From contig DMOT01000103.1 of NCBI GenBank assembly GCA_003456765.1, positions 1 to 5,175 on the forward strand: a DNA stretch of 5,175 nucleotides, in the 5' to 3' direction. This stretch comes from Bacillota bacterium (GTDB lineage: Bacteria; Bacillota; DTU025). The translations under genes were made by a program, and so were the position numbers. Of this stretch, positions 1-4,592 are shown one piece after another; position 1 is the stretch's first letter; the number at the start of each line of letters is the position of its first letter. Under the pieces are notes generated by a model that saw only the letters and a program-made list of their open reading frames with translations, was not told the origin of the DNA and made no database searches.

Positions 1-1
1 G

Positions 2-661
2 TTTGTGAAGGCGCAGGAGTACGAGGCAGGCTGCCGGGAGGCAATCGGCATCGCCAAGAGGCCGAAATTCGACTCTGCACTCCATACGCTCGCCGAAGTC
101 ATGGCGAGGAAGACTCCGGTTACATTCTATGCAGACAAGGCCAATGACCTTGTCACCGCGGTGCGCTTGACGAGGGAGTTTGATCTTAACGGGATAATCG
201 TAGGTGCGACCGAAGGATGCCTGGTGGCCGAATTCCTCGGCGAATCCGGCGTTCCAGTCGTGTTTATCCCGCTGTTGGACGGCAGGATGTCAGTAGAAAC
301 GCGCAACGCTACCTTTGAAACGGCGGCGGTGCTTGCTGCGGCCGGGGTTGATATCTCAATCTCCACTGGCGCGCCGAGCCTTCCATCGGAGTATTTGCCG
401 GTGATCGCTGCCTTGTGCATGAAGGCTGGCTTGGCGCGCGACACCGCGCTACGGGCGATAACTAGCAGCCCGGCGGCGATATTTGGCCTTGTGCAGAACG
501 GACCTCAGAATACGGCTGGTCCCGGGCATATTGCCTGCGGAGCGCCGGCTGATCTGGTTGTGTGGGAGGGCGACCCCTTCAGCCTCACCGGCCGGCCGCG
601 GCTGGTAATTGCCTCTGGCAATGTGGCATTCGACTCTTGCATTAATGAGGCGCCGTGGTGA
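2..661 (+). CDS. Amidohydrolase-fold protein (imidazolonepropionase-like), 5'-partial, probably catalytically dead
   Basis: This is the C-terminal half of an amidohydrolase-superfamily protein. The reading frame is open to the left edge and no ribosome binding site precedes the GTG at 5, so the true start lies outside the window; family members run to roughly 380-400 residues. Numbering from that GTG, the end of the TIM-barrel and the return to the beta-sandwich are recognisable, for example ALRAITSSPAAIFGL (148-162) and the closing motif PADLVVWEGDPF (181-192). In close relatives, as I recall the family, the barrel carries HAHRADD, EHGTEG and TDHP segments that supply metal and catalytic residues. 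The matching segments here read YADKAND (42-48), VGATEG (66-71) and TGAP (121-124), so the expected His, His and Asp are all missing. The fold assignment is firm. The loss of activity is an inference from remembered family motifs. It may be a non-catalytic partner of an active paralogue encoded upstream. Confidence 0.82.
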   Translation, partial: FVKAQEYEAGCREAIGIAKRPKFDSALHTLAEVMARKTPVTFYADKANDLVTAVRLTREFDLNGIIVGATEGCLVAEFLGESGVPVVFIPLLDGRMSVETRNATFETAAVLAAAGVDISISTGAPSLPSEYLPVIAALCMKAGLARDTALRAITSSPAAIFGLVQNGPQNTAGPGHIACGAPADLVVWEGDPFSLTGRPRLVIASGNVAFDSCINEAPW

Positions 662-691
662 GCAGCGCCTTGCCGTGTTCGGGCTCCAGGC

Positions 692-844
692 ATGAAGAAA
701 CGACAAGCAGATGCACCCGAATTCACTGCACTCCTCGCCAGGCAGGTTTTGGAGTGGTTTGCTGGGACTGAAGGCCACATGTTTCCTAAAATCACTCTCC
801 TGTGTCATAACTTGAAATATTTCGACGATAGTAATACGATATGA
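692..844 (+). CDS. Doubtful 50-codon ORF
   Basis: An ATG opens a 50-codon frame beginning MKKRQADAPEFTALL and ending in TGA, 30 bases after the amidohydrolase stop. The product would be a small soluble peptide with a basic start and no membrane segment or recognisable domain. The only possible ribosome binding site is a weak CCAGG immediately before the ATG, which is poor compared with the strong sites of the other genes here. The 3' end overlaps an imperfect inverted repeat. It could be a genuine small gene, a remnant, or chance. Confidence 0.15.
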   Translation: MKKRQADAPEFTALLARQVLEWFAGTEGHMFPKITLLCHNLKYFDDSNTI

Positions 845-851
845 CAGGAGT
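794..851. repeat. Imperfect inverted repeat
   Basis: The left arm ACTCTCCTGTGTCATA (794-809) and the right arm TATGACAGGAGT (840-851) are reverse complements except for two 2-base insertions in the left arm. They flank a 30-base AT-rich loop. A competing short stem, GACGA (824-828) with TCGTC (851-855), is also possible. No T-tract follows, so this is not a standard intrinsic terminator. It lies upstream of the diguanylate cyclase and could be an operator or a leader RNA structure; its function is unknown. Confidence 0.4.
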
Positions 852-881
852 CGTCCTAATCAGCGGAGAATATTATTTTTC

Positions 882-911
882 TTGACGCACGTTAGCTTGC
901 TATCAAATACA
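882..911 (+). promoter_or_regulatory. Weak promoter candidate upstream of the GGDEF gene
   Basis: TTGACG (882-887) is a 5/6 match to the sigma-A -35 box and sits just after a T-rich run. At 17-18 bases of spacing the -10 region is poor (AAATAC or AATACA). A better-looking TATCAA at 901 is too close, with only 13 bases of spacing. Position relative to the downstream gene is right, but the -10 box makes this tentative. Confidence 0.25.
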
Positions 912-972
912 GAGCACTTCACATTCTTATGAGCTCAATACGGCCCAGGTTTATTAGTCTGCTCGCTCAATC

Positions 973-980
973 AAGGGGGG
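973..980 (+). promoter_or_regulatory. Strong ribosome binding site that decides the GGDEF gene start
   Basis: AAGGGGGG lies 8 bases before an in-frame TTG at 989. The upstream ATG at 929 has no purine-rich sequence at a suitable distance. The same G-rich type of site precedes the PIN-like gene at 4580, so it fits this genome's habit. This supports initiation at 989. Confidence 0.6.
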
Positions 981-988
981 CAAGAAGT

Positions 989-2290
989 TTGAATCGCCCG
1001 GTCCGTCCGTTCGCCACCTGGAGGTTCACAGATGATTCGGGCCATGCTCAGACAGAGCAGAAGCCTGAACCTGTCAACCGCCTGATTACGACTAAGCTAG
1101 AAGGCCGCGACGCAGTGCCTCAAGCCGTCTACTTTCTGGCCTTTGCAGTTGTCGGTGTGCCGCTGTGTATCAGGACAATGCTAACCACGCCGCTTCCTGC
1201 TGATCTGAAGACCGTAGTGCTCCTGTCTGTCATTGGACTTATCTCATATCATGTCCCTGTCATAATGCCGTCTCGCGTTGTCATAAATCCGGGCTTCCCT
1301 CTTCTCATGGGTGCGCTCTACTGCCATGGTGCTGCTGCAGCCAATCTCGTGATAGTCCCATCGATGCTGCTTCATTTCTTCACCAGGAATCACGGGCTCC
1401 TTAACTGCCTGTTCAATGTGGGCCAGTTTACTCTATGCACGTATGGTGTAGGCACGGTGGGACAGTGGTTGGGCTGGGTACCAGGGGTTCCTGCGGCACC
1501 CAGGGATCTCTTGCCAGTCTGTTTGATGATTGTAACCTTTGACGTTGTGAACGTGCTATTTGTCAGCGGATCAAGAAGCATAGAGAACAAAGAGCCCTGG
1601 TTCAAATGCCTCACGAGGCTGATGTACACTGAAAGAAGAGCCATATTGCCGCTTCGTGCTTTCCTGACTGTTGTTGCTATGCTGCTCGCGTCCCATATGG
1701 GAGACATTGCGTTTGTGATAGTGTTTGTTGGCGTCATGTCCCTCAGGCTTCAGAACGTATTCCAAAAGGAACTAGTTGAAAAGACCGAAGAAGCCGAGAC
1801 TGATCCCCTTACCGCGACACATAACATGCGCTACCTGAACAGCTGGTTGGAAACTGAGCTCGGGGGAGCAAATGATGGCAAGGGCCTCTGTTCCTTCATA
1901 TTTGCAGACATTGACGGGCTCAAGAAGGTAAATGACAGGTATGGACATGAAACGGGAGACTACCTTCTTATTCATGTGGCCGGGATCTTTCTTGCCAGCG
2001 TCCGAAGCAAGGACCAGGTTGTGCGCTACGGAGGAGACGAGTTCGTCATAGCATTGCCTGGCATAGGCCGCCAGCAGGCTGCTGGTGTCGCCATGAGGAT
2101 TCTGCAAGCCTCGCGTAGTAAGCCCTTCTTAGCGGATGGAGCAGAAGTGGATTTCGGCATAAGCATTGGAGTAGCGTCATGGCCGGAGCACGGCGAAACT
2201 GCATTCGATGCGATCCGCATGGCTGACAGAGCCATGTACGTAGCCAAGAAAAACGGAGGAGACAGAGTGCATTCCGCTGCGGATTTATGA
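989..2290 (+). CDS. Membrane-bound diguanylate cyclase (GGDEF)
   Basis: This enzyme makes cyclic di-GMP from two GTP. I chose TTG 989 because of its strong ribosome binding site; an ATG at 929 would add 20 Arg/Ser-rich residues. Numbering below is from 929. Residues 66-270 form an N-terminal membrane domain of about six hydrophobic segments (roughly 67-84, 93-112, 122-150, 160-183, 193-213, 240-268). A short acidic/basic linker (279-290) leads to the GGDEF domain. The linker-edge motif DPLT (292-295) is present, followed by an unusual ATHNMRYL where GLxNRRYL is typical. The Mg2+/GTP residues FADIDGLKKVND (325-336) and GGDEF itself (368-372) are intact. RSKD (359-362), exactly five residues before GGDEF, is the product-inhibition I-site. 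The enzyme should therefore be active and feedback-inhibited. The signal sensed by the membrane domain cannot be read from sequence. The gene appears monocistronic. Confidence 0.93.
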   Translation: MNRPVRPFATWRFTDDSGHAQTEQKPEPVNRLITTKLEGRDAVPQAVYFLAFAVVGVPLCIRTMLTTPLPADLKTVVLLSVIGLISYHVPVIMPSRVVINPGFPLLMGALYCHGAAAANLVIVPSMLLHFFTRNHGLLNCLFNVGQFTLCTYGVGTVGQWLGWVPGVPAAPRDLLPVCLMIVTFDVVNVLFVSGSRSIENKEPWFKCLTRLMYTERRAILPLRAFLTVVAMLLASHMGDIAFVIVFVGVMSLRLQNVFQKELVEKTEEAETDPLTATHNMRYLNSWLETELGGANDGKGLCSFIFADIDGLKKVNDRYGHETGDYLLIHVAGIFLASVRSKDQVVRYGGDEFVIALPGIGRQQAAGVAMRILQASRSKPFLADGAEVDFGISIGVASWPEHGETAFDAIRMADRAMYVAKKNGGDRVHSAADL

Positions 2291-2354
2291 TGGTATTAGC
2301 CAGTTTCAGAGTTTGAACCTGCCCGGGAGCGTGGCAGCAGGCTTCCTCATGCAC

Positions 2355-2536
2355 GTTCCGCGTACGCACATACGGCAGCGCGAACCCCGAATCCGTTGAC
2401 TGCCATACGTTGCGATGATACATCCATAGCTGTTCCAAGCGGACTATCCGTCCGCAGCAGGAGCTGCCGACATCCGTACTAGTCCCTCGCCATAGGGAGT
2501 GTCGGGCGTACCAGCGACGCTACCAGAGGTATCTGG
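2355..2536. other. Hairpin-rich intergenic region between convergent genes, possible structured RNA
   Basis: The space between the convergent GGDEF and nitroreductase genes holds a run of short perfect stems. CGTA/TACG (2361-2374) sits inside GTTC/GAAC (2355-2385). GCGGAC/GTCCGC with a 5-base loop spans 2439-2455. GCAGC/GCTGC with a 4-base loop spans 2454-2467. CCGACA/TGTCGG (2466-2505) encloses TCCCT/AGGGA (2483-2498). GCGT/ACGC spans 2506-2520, and CCAGA/TCTGG with a GGTA loop spans 2523-2536. None is followed by a T-tract on either strand, so a classic intrinsic terminator is absent. It may be a bidirectional transcription end, a non-coding RNA, or chance. No known RNA family was recognised. 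Confidence 0.35.
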
Positions 2537-2540
2537 AGCT

Positions 2541-3113
2541 TTATGATCTTATGTAGCTGATGACTTCCTTCTTTCTGGGCTTTGCCGGAGGGCGCTCGCC
2601 ATCCATGTACCCCAGAGCCACGGTGCACACATGGGCATAGCCTTCAGGGACGCCCAGCTCCTCAAGTAGTTCTTGGCCCTTTTCAGATTCGAAGATGAGC
2701 TCGGGCGATGTCATTATGCATGAACCGATGTTAAGGGATTCTGCAGCCAGAGCGATGTTTTGTGCTGCAAGTGAACAGTCAATCCGAACGAACCGGCCGG
2801 TGGAATCGCCTGTGATAACTATCACTGTGGGTGCGTGGAAGAAAGGGCTGAAGTCGGGCGATGCCGCTCTTTGGGCCATGCGCTCAGGGCCAGCCTTCAT
2901 GACCTCCCGGGCCACGTCAGTGATCCTCTGCAGCATGTCCTTGTTTTGGATAACGGTAAAATGCCATTTCTGCTGATTCATGGCGCTAGGAGCCCAGATC
3001 GCAGCTTCAAGGATAGCCTCAAGTTCCTGATTGGCTATCTGCTCCGGCCTGTACGCCCTGATGCTTCGTCTCCTCTGGATGACCTTAAGAGTTTCGTTCA
3101 TGGCTTTCCACAT
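2541..3113 (-). CDS. Nitroreductase-family FMN oxidoreductase
   Basis: This 190-residue cytoplasmic flavoprotein belongs to the nitroreductase superfamily, whose members use FMN and NAD(P)H to reduce nitro groups, quinones or other acceptors. The FMN-phosphate motif RRRSIR (14-19) is followed by APSAMNQQKWHF (41-52), the conserved flavin-binding PS-x-x-N-x-Q-x-W pattern. The helix starting at D112 (DCSLAAQNIALAAESLNIGSC) is the family's dimer-core segment. VALGY (165-169) and the basic KPRKK tail (178-182) are typical of the C-terminus. The length suits the compact single-domain subgroup, and no ferredoxin domain is fused. It is divergent from the Xre operon and convergent with the GGDEF gene. 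The start at 3113 has GAGGAAGGAGG just upstream; the next ATG, four codons in, is less well placed. The substrate cannot be deduced. Confidence 0.93.
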   Translation of the reverse strand: MWKAMNETLKVIQRRRSIRAYRPEQIANQELEAILEAAIWAPSAMNQQKWHFTVIQNKDMLQRITDVAREVMKAGPERMAQRAASPDFSPFFHAPTVIVITGDSTGRFVRIDCSLAAQNIALAAESLNIGSCIMTSPELIFESEKGQELLEELGVPEGYAHVCTVALGYMDGERPPAKPRKKEVISYIRS

Positions 3114-3115
3114 TG

Positions 3116-3126
3116 CCTCCTTCCTC
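3116..3126 (-). promoter_or_regulatory. Ribosome binding site of the nitroreductase gene
   Basis: On the minus strand this reads GAGGAAGGAGG, two bases before the ATG at 3113. The upstream half, GAGGAAGG, gives a 5-base spacing. It supports that start over the ATG four codons later. Confidence 0.6.
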
Positions 3127-3354
3127 TAGTTCGCAACAAACAGTTTCTCGTTCGCCTGGCTGTTTCCCTTCAGGGACACTCGGTGGCAGGAGGCCGAAAT
3201 CGAACATTGCTGCTACCTTCCACGCGATGCCCGGTGATTGTAACGGCCTCCGGGATTGCCGGCTTGTATGAGCTATGAGGCATGCTGTTGGTTATGGAGA
3301 TGTCACTCTAGAAATTCATTGTCGAACCGGCGGCTGACAGCGTAGATTGAGACC
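3127..3354. other. Divergent intergenic region, nitroreductase side
   Basis: I see no convincing gene here. The minus-strand leader of the nitroreductase contains a hairpin, GTTTCCC/GGGACAC with a TTCA loop and one mismatch (3162-3179). On the minus strand, TACAAT (3242 down to 3237) resembles a -10 box, but no acceptable -35 box lies 16-18 bases upstream, so no promoter is called. I looked for a T-box or FMN riboswitch and found no match. Confidence 0.4.
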
Positions 3355-3376
3355 TGCACGCTTTTGTGCAACAAAA
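3355..3376. promoter_or_regulatory. Distal dyad, possible operator
   Basis: Two overlapping perfect dyads are present: TGCAC/GTGCA with a 6-base spacer (3355-3370), and TTTTGT/ACAAAA with a 3-base centre (3362-3376). The second is the better operator candidate because of its compact protein-binding geometry. The TGCAAC within it recurs at 3409, exactly 42 bases or four helical turns downstream. It is probably a binding site for a regulator of the Xre operon, by inference only. Confidence 0.4.
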
Positions 3377-3390
3377 CATATCAAGAGTGC

Positions 3391-3420
3391 CATACATGTT
3401 GAATGTATTGCAACGATACG
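3391..3420. promoter_or_regulatory. Overlapping GTAT/ATAC operator on the Xre operon promoter
   Basis: ATACAT (3392-3397), a 5-base spacer and ATGTAT (3403-3408) form a perfect 17-bp dyad. Its right GTAT is reused in a second dyad, GTATTGCAACGATAC (3405-3419), symmetrical at 12 of 15 positions. The result is three half-sites of alternating orientation: ATAC 3392, GTAT 3405 and ATAC 3416. They cover the -35 box and the spacer of the promoter at 3399-3427. A protein bound here would block RNA polymerase. The obvious candidate is the Xre protein encoded immediately downstream. Confidence 0.5.
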
Positions 3421-3427
3421 TTAAGAT
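3399..3427 (+). promoter_or_regulatory. Sigma-A-type promoter of the Xre-ImmA-PIN operon
   Basis: TTGAAT (3399-3404, 4/6 to consensus) and TAAGAT (3422-3427, 4/6) are separated by the ideal 17 bases. Transcription would begin near 3434, about 33 bases before the Xre start codon. Each box is only moderate, but the spacing, the position and the overlapping dyads make this the best promoter in the window. Confidence 0.55.
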
Positions 3428-3466
3428 TGAGGTGGATCATTCAAGGAAAGATTGGGGTGGATAGTT
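3424..3466 (+). repeat. Imperfect direct repeat in the Xre gene leader
   Basis: AGATTGAGGTGGATCATT (3424-3441) and AGATTGGGGTGGATAGTT (3449-3466) match at 15 of 18 positions with a 25-base period. The second copy supplies the GGGGTGG ribosome binding site directly before the ATG at 3467. The first starts within the -10 box. It may be a small tandem duplication, or paired binding sites for a protein or for the ribosome. Confidence 0.5.
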
Positions 3467-3811
3467 ATGGCAGTCTCCTATCAGGAGATAGGCCGGCGCA
3501 TCGCAGGATACCGCAACGAACTCGGGTTGTCACAAGAGGTTGTTGCCAAGCGGATGGGGATATCCAGGGCGGTCCTGAGCAAGATCGAAAATGGACAGAA
3601 AGCGATCAATGCCATGGAGCTGCAGGCAGCGTGTGCTGCATTGGGATTGAGCCTGAACGACCTGGTTGAAGAGCGCGCTCAAAGCCTGGCTGTGGCCTTG
3701 ATGGGCAGCGCTAAGACTGAGTCCGCCAAACAAGCCATCGCATCCGTCGACAGACTCGCAGAGGAATACCTATGGCAGCTCAAGATTGCTGAGGGGAAAT
3801 CTCCGTGTTGA
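3467..3811 (+). CDS. Xre-family helix-turn-helix regulator
   Basis: This is a 114-residue cytoplasmic DNA-binding protein. Residues 7-66 form a Cro/CI-type five-helix domain. The helix-turn-helix runs over 21-43, with LSQEVVAKRMGIS as first helix and turn, and SRAVLSKIENG as recognition helix, a very typical Xre signature. Residues 67-110 are a helical, possibly dimerising tail with an AAxxxVDRLAEEYL-like character. ATG 3467 is preferred: GGGGTGG lies 6 bases upstream and the product begins at the usual distance before the HTH. A TTG at 3452 would add only five residues. The gene overlaps the metallopeptidase gene by 7 bases, which implies coupled translation. In known Xre/ImmA pairs the Xre protein is the repressor that the metallopeptidase cleaves. 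By that analogy it should bind the dyads over its own promoter and act as repressor or antitoxin of the operon. Confidence 0.92.
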   Translation: MAVSYQEIGRRIAGYRNELGLSQEVVAKRMGISRAVLSKIENGQKAINAMELQAACAALGLSLNDLVEERAQSLAVALMGSAKTESAKQAIASVDRLAEEYLWQLKIAEGKSPC

Positions 3812-4539
3812 CAGTCGGCCAGATAGAAGAGATACGCAGAAAGGCGGAGGAGAAAAGGAGCGAGCTTGGGTTTGGATCCTCTGCTCCTATTGGAGCCAAA
3901 GTCTTCAATTGTCTGGACCAGATGAAGATACTGACCGTTCGTTTTCCCGTCGATGACAAGGATTTTGCCGCATTCATAGGGCGGCGAGATGGTCAAGATG
4001 TTGTCTTCATAAATACGGCACAGCCAAAGGGGAAGCAGCATTTTGCCGTTGCCCACGAACTGTATCATGCATGGTTCGATCGCGATGATCTAAACAGCTG
4101 GAGTATCATATGTGAAATAGAGGACAGCGGAGGCTCGACCCTGGGCGAGAGGATGGCGAATCGCTTTGCAGCGGAGTTCCTGGTGCCCCGTTGGGGTATG
4201 AGGAGGTATCTCGACTCTCTGCCCCTGCATTTCGACCTGATTGACAAAGTAGTTCTGCTAAGCGACTACTACGAAGTGCCAGTAAAGTCCATAATATTGA
4301 GATTAGAGGAAGAACAGTACATTACGGCGAAATACAAGGAAGAACTGCTATCGGATTCAGCCGTCGCTACCTATGGTGAACGAAGAAACGAACTTGGGCT
4401 CCTTGATACGATGGAAGAACCTACTCTTGATAGAAATGTGTCGCCGGTCTTCCATGCAATCCTGCGCAAAAATCTTGCCGGTGGACGCATCAGTCGCGGC
4501 AAATTTGATGAGCTGTACAAGCTGTTGAAACCCATGTAG
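3805..4539 (+). CDS. ImmA/IrrE-family zinc metallopeptidase
   Basis: This 244-residue protein belongs to the ImmA/IrrE (DUF955) family, whose members cleave Xre or DdrO-type repressors. The catalytic signature AHELYHAWF gives H84, E85 and H88. The downstream ERMANRFAAEFLVP supplies E115 as probable third zinc ligand, 31 residues after the first His, the same spacing as I recall for H82 and E113 in Deinococcus IrrE. An N-terminal charged helix (5-20) precedes the protease core (35-130). The C-terminal part (140-244) is mainly helical and ends in a GGRISRGKFDELYKLL segment. No HTH is fused, because that function is in the overlapping upstream gene. The GTG at 3805 has GAGGGG 8 bases upstream and overlaps the Xre stop; a TTG at 3808 is the alternative. 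Likely role: inactivating the Xre partner upon a signal and so derepressing the operon. Confidence 0.93.
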   Translation: MLTVGQIEEIRRKAEEKRSELGFGSSAPIGAKVFNCLDQMKILTVRFPVDDKDFAAFIGRRDGQDVVFINTAQPKGKQHFAVAHELYHAWFDRDDLNSWSIICEIEDSGGSTLGERMANRFAAEFLVPRWGMRRYLDSLPLHFDLIDKVVLLSDYYEVPVKSIILRLEEEQYITAKYKEELLSDSAVATYGERRNELGLLDTMEEPTLDRNVSPVFHAILRKNLAGGRISRGKFDELYKLLKPM

Positions 4540-4579
4540 TATCTATGTAAATGATGGCGGATCCTCCAATGTGACACCC

Positions 4580-4586
4580 AGGGGGG
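4580..4586 (+). promoter_or_regulatory. Strong ribosome binding site of the PIN-like gene
   Basis: AGGGGGG stands 6 bases before the GTG at 4593 and fixes that start. It also suggests that the nuclease is translated independently of the metallopeptidase, whose stop is 53 bases upstream. Confidence 0.65.
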
Positions 4587-4592
4587 TCCATA

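Larger units (their letters stand above)
662..988. other. Intergenic/leader region upstream of the GGDEF gene
   Basis: If the diguanylate cyclase starts at the TTG at 989, these 327 bases lack a confident gene. They hold the doubtful small ORF, the inverted repeat and the weak promoter described separately. The stretch from 810 to 905 is more AT-rich than its surroundings, as expected of a promoter region. No terminator with a T-tract follows the amidohydrolase, and I could not match the region to a c-di-GMP riboswitch. Confidence 0.5.

Noticed and set aside
845..928. c-di-GMP riboswitch upstream of the GGDEF gene
   Set aside because: The setting is tempting, but the conserved core segments of GEMM-type riboswitches are not present.
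2046..2438. Minus-strand ORF of 130 codons spanning the GGDEF 3' end and the intergenic region
   Set aside because: More than half is antisense to the conserved GGDEF domain, and there is no domain or ribosome binding site.
2291..2540. tRNA gene or other known RNA in the hairpin-rich gap
   Set aside because: No cloverleaf with a T-loop motif, and no recognisable RNase P, SRP or tmRNA core sequence.
2500..2545. Intrinsic terminator for the convergent genes
   Set aside because: CCAGA-GGTA-TCTGG is a clean hairpin, but it is not followed by a T-tract on either strand.
2835..3278. Plus-strand ORF of 147 codons antisense to the nitroreductase
   Set aside because: It lies opposite a clear nitroreductase with family motifs and a ribosome binding site; its translation has no recognisable domain.
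3114..3300. T-box or FMN riboswitch in the nitroreductase leader
   Set aside because: Neither the T-box sequence nor the conserved FMN-aptamer blocks can be found on the minus strand; only a simple hairpin is present.
3403..3669. ORF of 88 codons overlapping the Xre gene in another frame
   Set aside because: It begins inside the promoter and its product has low-complexity, Arg/Gly-rich out-of-frame character; the Xre frame is unambiguous.
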